Shown here: positions 29,356-37,021 of the stretch, one piece after another
Layout of the letters: the number at the start of each line of letters is the position of its first letter
Numbering within the stretch: the first letter of the stretch is position 1
Assembly: GCA_900317945.1 (NCBI GenBank)
Contig: ONIT01000002.1
Span: 1-64,000, forward strand
Source: an uncultured Pseudomonadota bacterium
GTDB taxonomy: Bacteria > Pseudomonadota > Gammaproteobacteria > Enterobacterales > Succinivibrionaceae
Direction of reading: 5' to 3'
DNA length: 64,000 nucleotides
Translations under genes and position numbers: made by a program
Notes under the pieces: generated by a model
What the model saw: the letters and a program-made list of their open reading frames with translations, nothing else
The model's database searches: none
Told to the model about the DNA's origin: nothing

Positions 29356-30822
29356 ATGAAAGAATTTACCGAGAAAGAGCATCCAGCAGCAAATGCGATC
29401 AATCTTTTCCTCATGCTTACCCAGATCCCGAGACCATCCGGGCATGAGGAGACTGTCGCAGGGAAAATAGCAGAGTTTGCCAGAAAGAACGGGCTTGAGG
29501 CCAGCATTGACGGCGCAAATAACGTGCATATTTTCAAGGACGCGGCCCCTGGCTATGAGAATGTGCCGTCAGTCTGCCTTCAGGGACATACTGATATTGT
29601 TGCCGTCGCAAGAGAGGGACTGGATTTTGACTTCGTCAATACGCCTCTTCCGGTAAAAATCGAGAACGGCTTTATTTTCTCTGACGGAACATCTCTTGGC
29701 GCAGATGACGGAATAGGCGTTGCCGTAGCACTTGCCGCGGCCACAGATCCGAATCTTGTGCACGGTCCGCTTGAGCTGCTCTTTACCACCGGTGAGGAAA
29801 CAACGATGGGAGGCGCCTCTGCCCTGAAGCCGGGATGCCTGAAGTCCAAATATCTGCTGAACCTGGACAATGAGACAGAGGGGCTTGCTGTCATAGGATG
29901 CGCCGGCGGCATCAATGCCGAAATCAGGATAAATATCAGAAGGGCTCCTCTTGGATCTTCTGACGGGCTGTCTGCTATCAGACTGAAGATTTCCGGCTTC
30001 AAGGGCGGACACTCCGGCGAGGATATCGACAAAAAGCGCATCAATGCCATCAGATGCATCGCGCGTCTCGTCAAGTCTCTTTCAGAGAAATTCGATGTCA
30101 GGCTGTCTGATCTCAAAGGAGGAAAATTCAAGAACGCCATTCCTGCAGCTGCAGAGGCGGTACTCGTGATACACAGCAGCGACAGCGGGAAAGTGGCTGA
30201 TTTCATCCGCGAGAGTGAGCGCAGCATAAAGGACGGGGCTGGCGCGGAAGACAAAAACGCCATTTTCGAAATAAGCAGCGCCTCTGCCGACAGCTATATA
30301 GAGAATGCCAGTGAGCTTTTGACAAATATCCTTGCCTGGCCCGACGGAGTGCTGAGGATGAGCACCAAATACCCCGGGCTTCCGGAGGATTCCTCAAACC
30401 TCGGTGTTCTCAGGACTGGCCCATCATCCGCAGAAGGCTCAATACTCATAAGGTCCAATACCCATCTGGACGAGGCAGCCGCGGAAATGCAGGAAATCTT
30501 CAGGAAGAACGGCGGCACGGGCGAGGTAGTGCTGAGCGGCGCGTATTATCCGTGGGTGCCTATCGAGTCATCGCCGCTGACAGCTGCCGTGCAGGAGAGC
30601 TTCAGGAAGGTTGCCGGCCGTGATATGCGCGCCGCAGTAATCCATGCCGGCGTTGAATGCGCTCTGCTTACAATGATTGTGCCTGATCTCGATGCGGTGT
30701 CATTCGGCCCTGACGCGCTTGATATCCACTCCGAGCACGAAAGAATCAGCCTTGAGACAATTGACAGGTTCTGGCTGACGCTCAAGGACGTGCTTGAGAC
30801 CTTCGCCAAGGCAAGTAAGTAG
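29356..30822 (+). CDS. pepD: Aminoacyl-histidine dipeptidase (peptidase D, M20 family)
   Basis: Cytosolic zinc dipeptidase cleaving Xaa-His and other unblocked dipeptides. The 488 residues match E. coli PepD (485). Metal and catalytic residues appear in order: His and Asp in LQGHTDIV, the bridging Asp in SLGADDGIG, the Glu pair in TTGEET, Asp in NLDNETEG, and the distal His near the C-terminus in FGPDALDIHS. The ATG at 29356 follows AGGAG by 7 bases. It is an isolated gene, consistent with peptide use by a rumen or gut organism. Confidence 0.95.
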   Translation: MKEFTEKEHPAANAINLFLMLTQIPRPSGHEETVAGKIAEFARKNGLEASIDGANNVHIFKDAAPGYENVPSVCLQGHTDIVAVAREGLDFDFVNTPLPVKIENGFIFSDGTSLGADDGIGVAVALAAATDPNLVHGPLELLFTTGEETTMGGASALKPGCLKSKYLLNLDNETEGLAVIGCAGGINAEIRINIRRAPLGSSDGLSAIRLKISGFKGGHSGEDIDKKRINAIRCIARLVKSLSEKFDVRLSDLKGGKFKNAIPAAAEAVLVIHSSDSGKVADFIRESERSIKDGAGAEDKNAIFEISSASADSYIENASELLTNILAWPDGVLRMSTKYPGLPEDSSNLGVLRTGPSSAEGSILIRSNTHLDEAAAEMQEIFRKNGGTGEVVLSGAYYPWVPIESSPLTAAVQESFRKVAGRDMRAAVIHAGVECALLTMIVPDLDAVSFGPDALDIHSEHERISLETIDRFWLTLKDVLETFAKASK

Positions 30823-31124
30823 GCAGATCTTCGGGCTATTGAGAAATAACCCGTATAGATGGGCAGTCGGCGTCTGAAGCTTTTGCCTGAACAGATGGCT
30901 GCCCATGTAAGCAGATCGTTATGGATTTATAAAAATTATAAATTCTGTAAGATTCTTCTCAAAAAGGACAAGTTTTGCTGATTTTGGCCATTGGCTATTG
31001 AATCCTGCATTAAATAAATTAAAATTACACAGAGGACCGCGCATGCCTCCGGCAAGAACGCCCGCTGGCTGTGCATATCACATGGAAAGCCCGTCTTAAG
31101 AGCAAGACGGTCAGGACATAAATT
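30823..31124 (+). promoter_or_regulatory. Intergenic region with structured leader before the 31125 gene
   Basis: No gene is seen. An inverted repeat ATGGGCAG/CTGCCCAT (about 30858-30907) may help end the pepD transcript. Nearer the next gene, a leader of roughly 95 bases has a long-range pairing CACAG/CTGTG (about 31030-31074), an inner GAGG/CCTC, and a second hairpin CCGTCTT/AAGACGG (about 31092-31111). AGGA follows at about 31114. The structure looks regulatory but matches no riboswitch class I can name. Confidence 0.4.
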
Positions 31125-31694
31125 ATGAAAAATCTGATTTTGGTAACTTCTCCTCCGGCATGCGGAAAAACTTTTGTCTCCAAGGCCATTGCCCGCAACA
31201 TCAAGCCAATGGTTTATCTGGATAAAGACACCCTGATTGTCCTTTCTAAGCAGATTTTTAAAGTTGCCAACCAGGAATACAACCGCAGCTCGGATTTCTT
31301 TGAAAAGAATATCCGCGACTACGAGTATTACGCAATTCTCGATATCGCCTATGAAGCGCTTGAGTATGCAGACAACGTGCTGATCAACGCTCCGTTTACC
31401 AGGGAAATCAGAGATCCTGAGTACATCAAGAATCTGAGAGCCAAGCTCAAGGAAAAGGACGCCAATCTGGTGATTGTCTGGGTTGATACTTCTCCGGAAG
31501 TGTGTCATCAGAGAATGGTCGAGAGAAACTCCAGCAGAGACACCTGGAAGCTTCAGAACTGGGACAAGTATATTGCCGGCTGCAATTTCAACAAGCCTGA
31601 AGGCATCGGCGACATCCTTGTTTTCCATAACAATTCGATGGAAGAATTCAATCAGTCTATCAAGGACATGCAGCAGAAATTCTCCAAGTACTAA
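31125..31694 (+). CDS. P-loop NTPase, small-molecule kinase-like, function unknown
   Basis: The 189-residue single-domain protein begins MKNLILVTSPPACGKTF, where PPACGKT is a Walker A P-loop. An Asp in VWVDTSPEVCHQRMVERN resembles the lid and Arg region of small kinases of the AAA_33/zeta-toxin-like/adenylylsulfate-kinase group. There is no partner antitoxin and no metabolic neighbour to identify the substrate. AGGA lies 10 bases before the ATG, and a structured leader precedes it. A strong terminator follows, making it a single-gene unit. A phosphotransferase is more likely than a pure ATPase. Confidence 0.82.
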   Translation: MKNLILVTSPPACGKTFVSKAIARNIKPMVYLDKDTLIVLSKQIFKVANQEYNRSSDFFEKNIRDYEYYAILDIAYEALEYADNVLINAPFTREIRDPEYIKNLRAKLKEKDANLVIVWVDTSPEVCHQRMVERNSSRDTWKLQNWDKYIAGCNFNKPEGIGDILVFHNNSMEEFNQSIKDMQQKFSKY

Positions 31695-31706
31695 GAATTG
31701 CACCGG

Positions 31707-31733
31707 GCCGCGGAGAAATTTCGCGGCTTTTTT
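31707..31733 (+). terminator. Intrinsic terminator after the P-loop gene
   Basis: Stem GCCGCG with CGCGGC (31707-31712 and 31722-31727), 9-nt loop, six T, starting 12 bases past the stop. Confidence 0.92.
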
Positions 31734-31769
31734 GTCTCTGCAGAAATCAGAAATAAAGTCCAGTCAGAA

Positions 31770-32405
31770 ATGAACGCTATTGAAATTCTTAAGAGCAGGT
31801 ATGCCTGCAAGCATTACGATTCGTCAAGAGATGTGTCAGATGAGGCATTCAGCCGTATTCTCGAGGCAGGTAGGCTTACCCCTTCTGCAATGAATGTCCA
31901 GCCGTGGCATATCTATGTTTTTGACAGAGCATCAAAGGATAAAATCCGTCCGGCAATCCTTGATTTTAACCTTGAACGTTTTGACGGCTGCTCAAAGGCG
32001 GTTCTTATAAGCTCCAGGTCTGAGGTCTCAGATGCCTATCTTTCCGAGGTAACCGCCAGGGAAGAGGAGGATGGCAGGTACGCCGGAGCACCGGAAATAA
32101 AGGGCACTGTCCATAATGCCAGAAAGGCCTATGTCGCAAAATTCAAGGGAGAAAAGCTCACCGAATGGACCGGCAAGCAGGCTTATATCATGCTTGGCAC
32201 TCTTCTTTACGCAGCTGCCTGCGAGCAGGTTGACGCCACTCCGGTAGAGGGATTTGATCCCGCAAAGGCTGATGAGCTCCTGGGGCTTGCCGGCAGTAAG
32301 GAGACCGCGCAGCTTGTTGTCCTGTTCGGCTACAGAAAGAATGACGGCAACGCAGACAGGCCCAAGTCAAGGCTGCCGCTCGACAGAATTGTTACAAAAA
32401 TCTGA
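31770..32405 (+). CDS. NfsB-like NAD(P)H nitroreductase
   Basis: FMN-dependent oxidoreductase of 211 residues (E. coli NfsB 217) with matching strings throughout: the FMN-binding KSRYACKHYD N-terminus, TPSAMNVQPWH, DATPVEGFDPA and PKSRLPLDRI. It likely reduces nitroaromatics or quinones with NAD(P)H. The frame is open 24 codons further upstream across the previous terminator; the ATG at 31770 (MNAIEIL) matches the family N-terminus. No clear ribosome-binding site is visible. An 8-bp stem (32411-32434) without a T run lies just after the stop. Confidence 0.92.
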   Translation: MNAIEILKSRYACKHYDSSRDVSDEAFSRILEAGRLTPSAMNVQPWHIYVFDRASKDKIRPAILDFNLERFDGCSKAVLISSRSEVSDAYLSEVTAREEEDGRYAGAPEIKGTVHNARKAYVAKFKGEKLTEWTGKQAYIMLGTLLYAAACEQVDATPVEGFDPAKADELLGLAGSKETAQLVVLFGYRKNDGNADRPKSRLPLDRIVTKI

Positions 32406-32410
32406 ATGGC

Positions 32411-32434
32411 GCACCGGACCTGCCGTTCCGGTGC
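32411..32434. terminator. Hairpin after the nitroreductase gene
   Basis: A perfect 8-bp stem GCACCGGA with TCCGGTGC and an 8-nt loop, 5 bases past the stop, without a U tract on either strand. It may be a shared 3' end between convergent units rather than a classical terminator. Confidence 0.4.
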
Positions 32435-32507
32435 ATCAAGAGGCAGGTGCAGAATGGCTGCACGCTGCCCCGGTCCCTGACTCATGCAGTCATGTGTGGA
32501 TCAGGAG

Positions 32508-33218
32508 CTATTCCTGTCTGGTTTTGCTGTCGCCTTCGAGGCTCTGTGTCCTGAAAAAGTCCGGAGTCAGGAGCGTTATGTCCTCATAGCTTACCTTGTC
32601 CCCCAATGCGAAAATCTTGAGGTAGAAAGGATCGCCCTCCATCTTTGAGACAAAAATCATGAACCTGCTGCCGTTGATCTCTGCAGGCATCTTGTAGGTA
32701 TGGGCATTCAGCATGCTTAAGTCAGACAGATTGACCTTGTACTCATAGGCGGTCATCCTGGCGTAAAACTCAACGCCGCGCGCGGCCGCATGCTTTGCCT
32801 CCTCAGGCTTGTCAGCAAGCGTGAGCGCATTGTTCAGCTTGAATATAATTGCCTTCTGCCCTGCAAGATGCTTGTAGATGACTGAGTATGAATTCTCATC
32901 ACGGTGGATTTCCTTGGTCCAGTTCTTGATGACAGCCCTGCTGTACTCTTCCTTGTCCTGCTGGCGCTGCTTGAAAACCTTCTGCTGCTCTTCCAGAGTG
33001 CTGTCAGGCAGGCCGGCGAGAGGCAGATCGTTGGCGCTCTGCGAGTTGATCGTTATATCCCCGCTGAGCTCCTCAGGGCTGACTTTGATGGTCCTCTGCG
33101 AAACAGGAACTCCTGCAGAGTCATTGAGAGACGGCGCATCAGACTGCGCATCTCCTGCGTAGGCGGCACAGCACATAACCAGGGGGAGGCAGGCAAGCAT
33201 ACCTTGATACTTTTTCAT
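32508..33218 (-). CDS. Unknown exported protein
   Basis: Not recognised. Of 236 residues, the first 21 (MKKYQGML to AYA) form a classic signal peptide, probably cleaved before GDAQS, so the mature protein is periplasmic or secreted. The middle is charged and helical (EEQQKVFKQRQQDKEEY), and the C-terminal half has alternating hydrophobics (RFMIFVSKMEGDPFYLKIF). It has no cysteine in the mature part, and no known motif. It is the last gene of a three-gene run with the Sel1-repeat gene, whose stop lies 30 bases upstream. Confidence 0.8.
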   Translation of the reverse strand: MKKYQGMLACLPLVMCCAAYAGDAQSDAPSLNDSAGVPVSQRTIKVSPEELSGDITINSQSANDLPLAGLPDSTLEEQQKVFKQRQQDKEEYSRAVIKNWTKEIHRDENSYSVIYKHLAGQKAIIFKLNNALTLADKPEEAKHAAARGVEFYARMTAYEYKVNLSDLSMLNAHTYKMPAEINGSRFMIFVSKMEGDPFYLKIFALGDKVSYEDITLLTPDFFRTQSLEGDSKTRQE

Positions 33219-33248
33219 TTCAACACCATCACTTAATAAAATCTGCGT

Positions 33249-34478
33249 TTAATTTTTCTTGGGATACGTGCTGCTGATCTTATCGGAAGCAGGAGCGTCT
33301 GAAAGTGACACGGCCGCGGAACTTGCAAGAGACTTGTACTTTTTACGGTAATCCTCTGCAAGGCGCTCTGCCTTCGCCAGGTCGTCCTTTGACATCAGGT
33401 AGGAAACAGCACCCAGAATCCCCTCGCCCTGCTTCAGAGTGTCAGTGCTGATCTTCAGCCAGGCGTATGCCTCGACGAGATTCTTCTCCGTGCCAAGCCC
33501 GGCAGCCAGCATTGAGCCGTAATCGTACTGGGCGTAGGCATTGCCCATCCTTGCCGCCTGGCCGAACAGCTCAAGGGCCTTCTCGTTGTTCGGCGCTGTG
33601 CCCTTGCCCTGACGGTACTTGTCTGCAAGGTTGTAAATGCCGTTCACATCGCCATCCCTTGCGGCCAGCTCATACCATTTGAAGGCCTTCTCGTAGCTTT
33701 TGTCAACGCCGGCGCCGCTTTCAAACATGGTTCCTACGGCATTCTCTGCAGGAGCGTAGCCTTTTTCTGCAGCCATGGCGTAAAAGCCGAAGGCCTTTCT
33801 GACATCATAATCAGTGCCCCAGCCTCTTTCTGTCATATAGCCGGCGGCGAAAGCGCCCTCAGCATCGCCTTTTTCTGCTGAAAGAAGAAAAAGCGAGAAA
33901 GCGCTGCTGTAGTCTTTCTGCACTCCGGCTCCTTCCATGTACATATAGCCAAGGCTGTTCATAGCGCAGGTGCTGCCCTCTTTCACGCCCTTGGCGTACC
34001 AGTACGCCGCCCTGGCGTAATCAACCGCATGTCCTCCGGTTCCTCTCTCATAGGCAAGTCCCAGATCGCACAGTGCATTGTCCCCCTTCAGACCGTCTGT
34101 CTGCACGACAATTGCCTGGGACGGCTTTTCCTCAGACTCTGCCGCTGTTATCGTCAGATCATCGGAAGAGGCAGCTGCAGACTTTCCGTCGGTCAGGACA
34201 ATCATTTCCTGGCTGCCGTCTCCGGCTTTGCTGCTGCCGGCAGCTCCGGCGTCTTTGCCGCTGGACGCTTCAGGCTTTGGGCTTTCTGTGCCTGCGGCGC
34301 TCTGCGATACGGTATCCTGCTTTTGGACAGCAGGCCCGGCAGTCTGGCTCTTGCTCTGTCCTGACGACAGCTCTGTGCAGACAGCAGCGACTGCCACGAT
34401 GGCCAGAAGGAGGCCTGAGAGCATGAGCAGCTGCTTTCGGTCCGACTTCTGCCTGGAGTTATTTCTGTTCAACGTCAT
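33249..34478 (-). CDS. Membrane-anchored Sel1-repeat protein
   Basis: The 409 residues begin with a short basic segment followed by one membrane segment (about 17-36), so the rest should be periplasmic. A Ser/Ala/Gly-rich linker runs to about 130, then roughly six tandem Sel1-like repeats of about 36 residues (for example AMNSLGYMYMEGAGVQKDY and AENAVGTMFESGAGVDKSY). Sel1 repeats are helical scaffolds for protein-protein contacts. The gene sits 23 bases after the TSCPD gene and 30 before the exported unknown. The partner is unknown. Confidence 0.9.
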   Translation of the reverse strand: MTLNRNNSRQKSDRKQLLMLSGLLLAIVAVAAVCTELSSGQSKSQTAGPAVQKQDTVSQSAAGTESPKPEASSGKDAGAAGSSKAGDGSQEMIVLTDGKSAAASSDDLTITAAESEEKPSQAIVVQTDGLKGDNALCDLGLAYERGTGGHAVDYARAAYWYAKGVKEGSTCAMNSLGYMYMEGAGVQKDYSSAFSLFLLSAEKGDAEGAFAAGYMTERGWGTDYDVRKAFGFYAMAAEKGYAPAENAVGTMFESGAGVDKSYEKAFKWYELAARDGDVNGIYNLADKYRQGKGTAPNNEKALELFGQAARMGNAYAQYDYGSMLAAGLGTEKNLVEAYAWLKISTDTLKQGEGILGAVSYLMSKDDLAKAERLAEDYRKKYKSLASSAAVSLSDAPASDKISSTYPKKN

Positions 34479-34501
34479 TGGGCGGGTCTCTGCATTCTCA
34501 A

Positions 34502-34771
34502 CTAAACAGCGGTTTTTTCATTTTCCTGCTGCTGGGCCTGCTGGACGGCCTCGGCAAGCTGATCGCCGCAGGATGTCGGCTTCCGGCCGCAGGTGTTGCC
34601 GTGCAGCCTGCTGTAGATCTCACTGGCGCTCATGCCCTCAACCAGCTTTCCGATGGCCTTGGTGTTGCCCGGGCAGCCGCCGTCAAACTCGACGTTGCTG
34701 ACTATTCCGTTATTTATGTCCAGAGAGACTGATCTGGAACATGTTCCATGATTGATATGAACAAAATGCAT
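34502..34771 (-). CDS. TSCPD-domain protein (TIGR03905 type)
   Basis: A small 89-residue protein with four or more cysteines (HGTCSRS, GGCPGN, GNTCGRKPTSC). The KPTSCGDQLA string is the TSCPD signature, also found at the C-terminus of some ribonucleotide reductases. It may bind metal; function is unknown. AGGAG precedes the ATG by 9 bases. It lies 58 bases after thiH on the same strand with no convincing terminator, so it may be expressed from the thiamine operon. Confidence 0.9.
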   Translation of the reverse strand: MHFVHINHGTCSRSVSLDINNGIVSNVEFDGGCPGNTKAIGKLVEGMSASEIYSRLHGNTCGRKPTSCGDQLAEAVQQAQQQENEKTAV

Positions 34772-34829
34772 CTAAGGCATCTCCTTATTTGTGTGCTCCG
34801 GGCCCGGAAAACTGCAGCCGCTGCCGTTT

Positions 34830-35939
34830 TCAGGCTCTTACTCTTGTATCACGCCATACCAGGTCAAGCCCATGCCTCTTCAGCGCGGCGCATACCTCTT
34901 CAACCGGCCTGGAGTCGTTGATTTTCCACTGCGCCAGATCGTCATTCCGCTCTACATATCCGCCGGGCTGTACTGAAGAGCCAGCGCTGATGGCTGTTAT
35001 GGCCATGGGAACTACGGCATCCCTGAATGCCGGGCGCTCTCTTGTTGATATTGTAAGCTCCAGCTCAGGATCAAACAGTCTGAAAGCGCACATTAACTGA
35101 ATAAGATCCCTGTCGCTGAGCGGATACCCGGGCTCGAAGCCGCCGCAGGCCGGGCGCAGCCTCGGGAATGAGATTGCGACCTTGGTGTTCCAGTAATGCT
35201 TTCTCATGAACTTGGCATGCATGGCCACGAACATGGAATCTGCGTGCCATTCCGAGAGCCCGAGAAGCGCTCCGAGGCCCACCTTCTCCACTCCGGCCTC
35301 TCCTACCCTCTCAGGAGTCTCCATCCGGAAGCGCATGTTCTTCTTCATGCCGTGGCGGTGGACCAGTTTGTACATCTCCGGGTTATAGGTCTCCTGGTAG
35401 ACGCAGACCGCATCAAGCCCCAGGCTGCGGAGCCTTGTGTAGTCCTCGGTCTGCAGCGGCTGCACCTCAAACTGTATGAACGAAGCGTACTTCCTGACGA
35501 TAGGCATCATCTCTGCAAAATAGTCTATGCCATAGTCCTTATGCTCGCCTGATACAAGAAGAAAGTTCTCGTACCCCATTTCGTGCATCTTCCTGCATTC
35601 CGCGTCGGTCTCCTCGGGGGTGAGGCATTTCCTCTCAATCTTATTCTTTGAGGAGAAGCCGCAGTAGCTGCAGTCATTTGAGCAGAGATTGGTCAGGTAG
35701 AGCGGCAGGTACATATTGATGACTGAGCCGAATCTTCTTCTCGTAAGGGTAAATGACTTCTGTGCGATCTGCATCAGGAAGGGACGCGCGGCAGGGGAGA
35801 TAAGCGCCGCAAAGTCATCAAGATCCCTGGAGTCATCGTCTCTTGCGAGGGCCGCCTCGACATCCCTGGCAGTCTTCTTCATTACCCTTTCTGTCATGTC
35901 GCTGAAAGGGATGGAAAGAGCCTCATCATAAAAACTCAT
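34830..35939 (-). CDS. thiH: 2-iminoacetate synthase ThiH
   Basis: Radical-SAM enzyme that splits tyrosine to give dehydroglycine for the thiazole ring of thiamine. It has 369 residues (E. coli 377) with the cluster motif CSNDCSYCGF in the first third. Use of ThiH rather than the oxygen-dependent glycine oxidase ThiO fits anaerobic life. The frame extends nine codons upstream to a TTG at 35966, but ATG 35939 (MSFYDEALS) has AGGA 8 bases ahead and matches the family N-terminus. It follows thiG in the thi operon. Confidence 0.95.
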   Translation of the reverse strand: MSFYDEALSIPFSDMTERVMKKTARDVEAALARDDDSRDLDDFAALISPAARPFLMQIAQKSFTLTRRRFGSVINMYLPLYLTNLCSNDCSYCGFSSKNKIERKCLTPEETDAECRKMHEMGYENFLLVSGEHKDYGIDYFAEMMPIVRKYASFIQFEVQPLQTEDYTRLRSLGLDAVCVYQETYNPEMYKLVHRHGMKKNMRFRMETPERVGEAGVEKVGLGALLGLSEWHADSMFVAMHAKFMRKHYWNTKVAISFPRLRPACGGFEPGYPLSDRDLIQLMCAFRLFDPELELTISTRERPAFRDAVVPMAITAISAGSSVQPGGYVERNDDLAQWKINDSRPVEEVCAALKRHGLDLVWRDTRVRA

Positions 35940-36001
35940 TTGTCTTTCCTGCATGCTCTGCAGCAATCAGGCCGTTTCTTTCATAGCCTGCTGCGGAGAG
36001 C

Positions 36002-36796
36002 TTATCTGTTCTGTTCTTCATCAAGTGACTTCAGGAATCCGGACAGGTCGCTTGTCGCCGAGGCGTAGTTGAATGACTCTCCAAGTCCCGCCTCATAGGC
36101 TTCCCTGCCAGCTATCACTGCTTTCCTGAAGGCTGCGGCCATTTTCTCAGGATTGCCCGAGACAGCAATAGCGGTATTGACCAGAACGGCATCAGCGCCC
36201 ATTTCCATGGCGAGTGCCGCATCTGACGGGCGCCCAAGCCCTGCGTCTACTACAACAGGAACTTCTGACTGCTCGATGATGATCCTGATCATCTCCTTCA
36301 TCAGGAGCCCCCTGTTTGAGCCAATAGGAGCAGCGAGAGGCATGACGCATGCGGCCCCGGCATCCGCGAGCCTTTTGGCAAGCACAGGATCGGCCTGGCA
36401 GTATGGCATGACCGTGAAGCCGTCCCTGACAAGCTCCTCTGTCGCACTCAGTGTTTCTACAGGATCAGGCAGCAGATACCTCTGGTCTGGATGTACCTCA
36501 AGCTTTATCAGGCTTGTCCCGAGGCATTCGCGGGCAATCTGCGCCGCGTACACCGCCTCCTTGGCGTTCCGTGCCCCTGCTGTGTTCGGCAGAAGGGTAA
36601 CGCCAAGCTCCCTGAGCGGAGTCAGTATCTCGTCTTTTTCGCCATGCAGGTGAACGCGCTTTACTGACATGGTTACAAGCTCAGACTCGGATGCAATGAC
36701 TGCTTTCCTGAGCACGTCAGCTGATGAGAACTTGCCGGTTCCTACAAACAGGCGGGACTTGAGCTTCTTTCCGCCTATAACAAGATTACCCTGCAT
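36002..36796 (-). CDS. thiG: Thiazole synthase
   Basis: Combines deoxyxylulose phosphate, ThiS-thiocarboxylate and dehydroglycine into the thiazole phosphate carboxylate. A TIM-barrel of 264 residues (E. coli 256), beginning [20 protein letters not shown]. The Schiff-base lysine is in LIKLEVHPD, and phosphate-binding glycines appear in [21 protein letters not shown]. It begins two bases after thiS, indicating translational coupling, and thiH follows after 62 bases. Confidence 0.96.
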   Translation of the reverse strand: MQGNLVIGGKKLKSRLFVGTGKFSSADVLRKAVIASESELVTMSVKRVHLHGEKDEILTPLRELGVTLLPNTAGARNAKEAVYAAQIARECLGTSLIKLEVHPDQRYLLPDPVETLSATEELVRDGFTVMPYCQADPVLAKRLADAGAACVMPLAAPIGSNRGLLMKEMIRIIIEQSEVPVVVDAGLGRPSDAALAMEMGADAVLVNTAIAVSGNPEKMAAAFRKAVIAGREAYEAGLGESFNYASATSDLSGFLKSLDEEQNR

Positions 36797-36798
36797 TT

Positions 36799-37014
36799 TC
36801 AGCCTCCTGATACCATGCTGAAAACATCAACGGAATCGCCTTCCTTAATCTCGTAGTGATTCCAGTCCTTCTTTGAGACAATCTTCTCATTGACTGCCGC
36901 GGCAATGCCCGAAAGGTTTCCTGCATCCGAAATAATCTTCTCACCAAGAAGAAGCTCAGTGAGCGTTGTGCCGTCCCTGACGGTTTTCTTCTCGTTATTG
37001 ATTGAAACAATCAT
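36799..37014 (-). CDS. thiS: Sulfur-carrier protein ThiS
   Basis: A ubiquitin-like sulfur carrier of 71 residues from the chosen start, ending in the required Gly-Gly (VSGG), which is adenylated and then thiocarboxylated. The frame opens 12 codons upstream inside the preceding gene, but [10 protein letters not shown] at 37014 is the family start. ThiF, which adenylates the tail, is not encoded in this operon or elsewhere in the window, so a separate ThiF or MoeB must act. Confidence 0.92.
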   Translation of the reverse strand: MIVSINNEKKTVRDGTTLTELLLGEKIISDAGNLSGIAAAVNEKIVSKKDWNHYEIKEGDSVDVFSMVSGG

Positions 37015-37021
37015 TTGCTTT

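Noticed and set aside
31030-31111. Known riboswitch (guanidine, glycine or c-di-GMP) in the 31125 leader
   Set aside because: Short strings looked similar, but the conserved order of elements of each class is not present.
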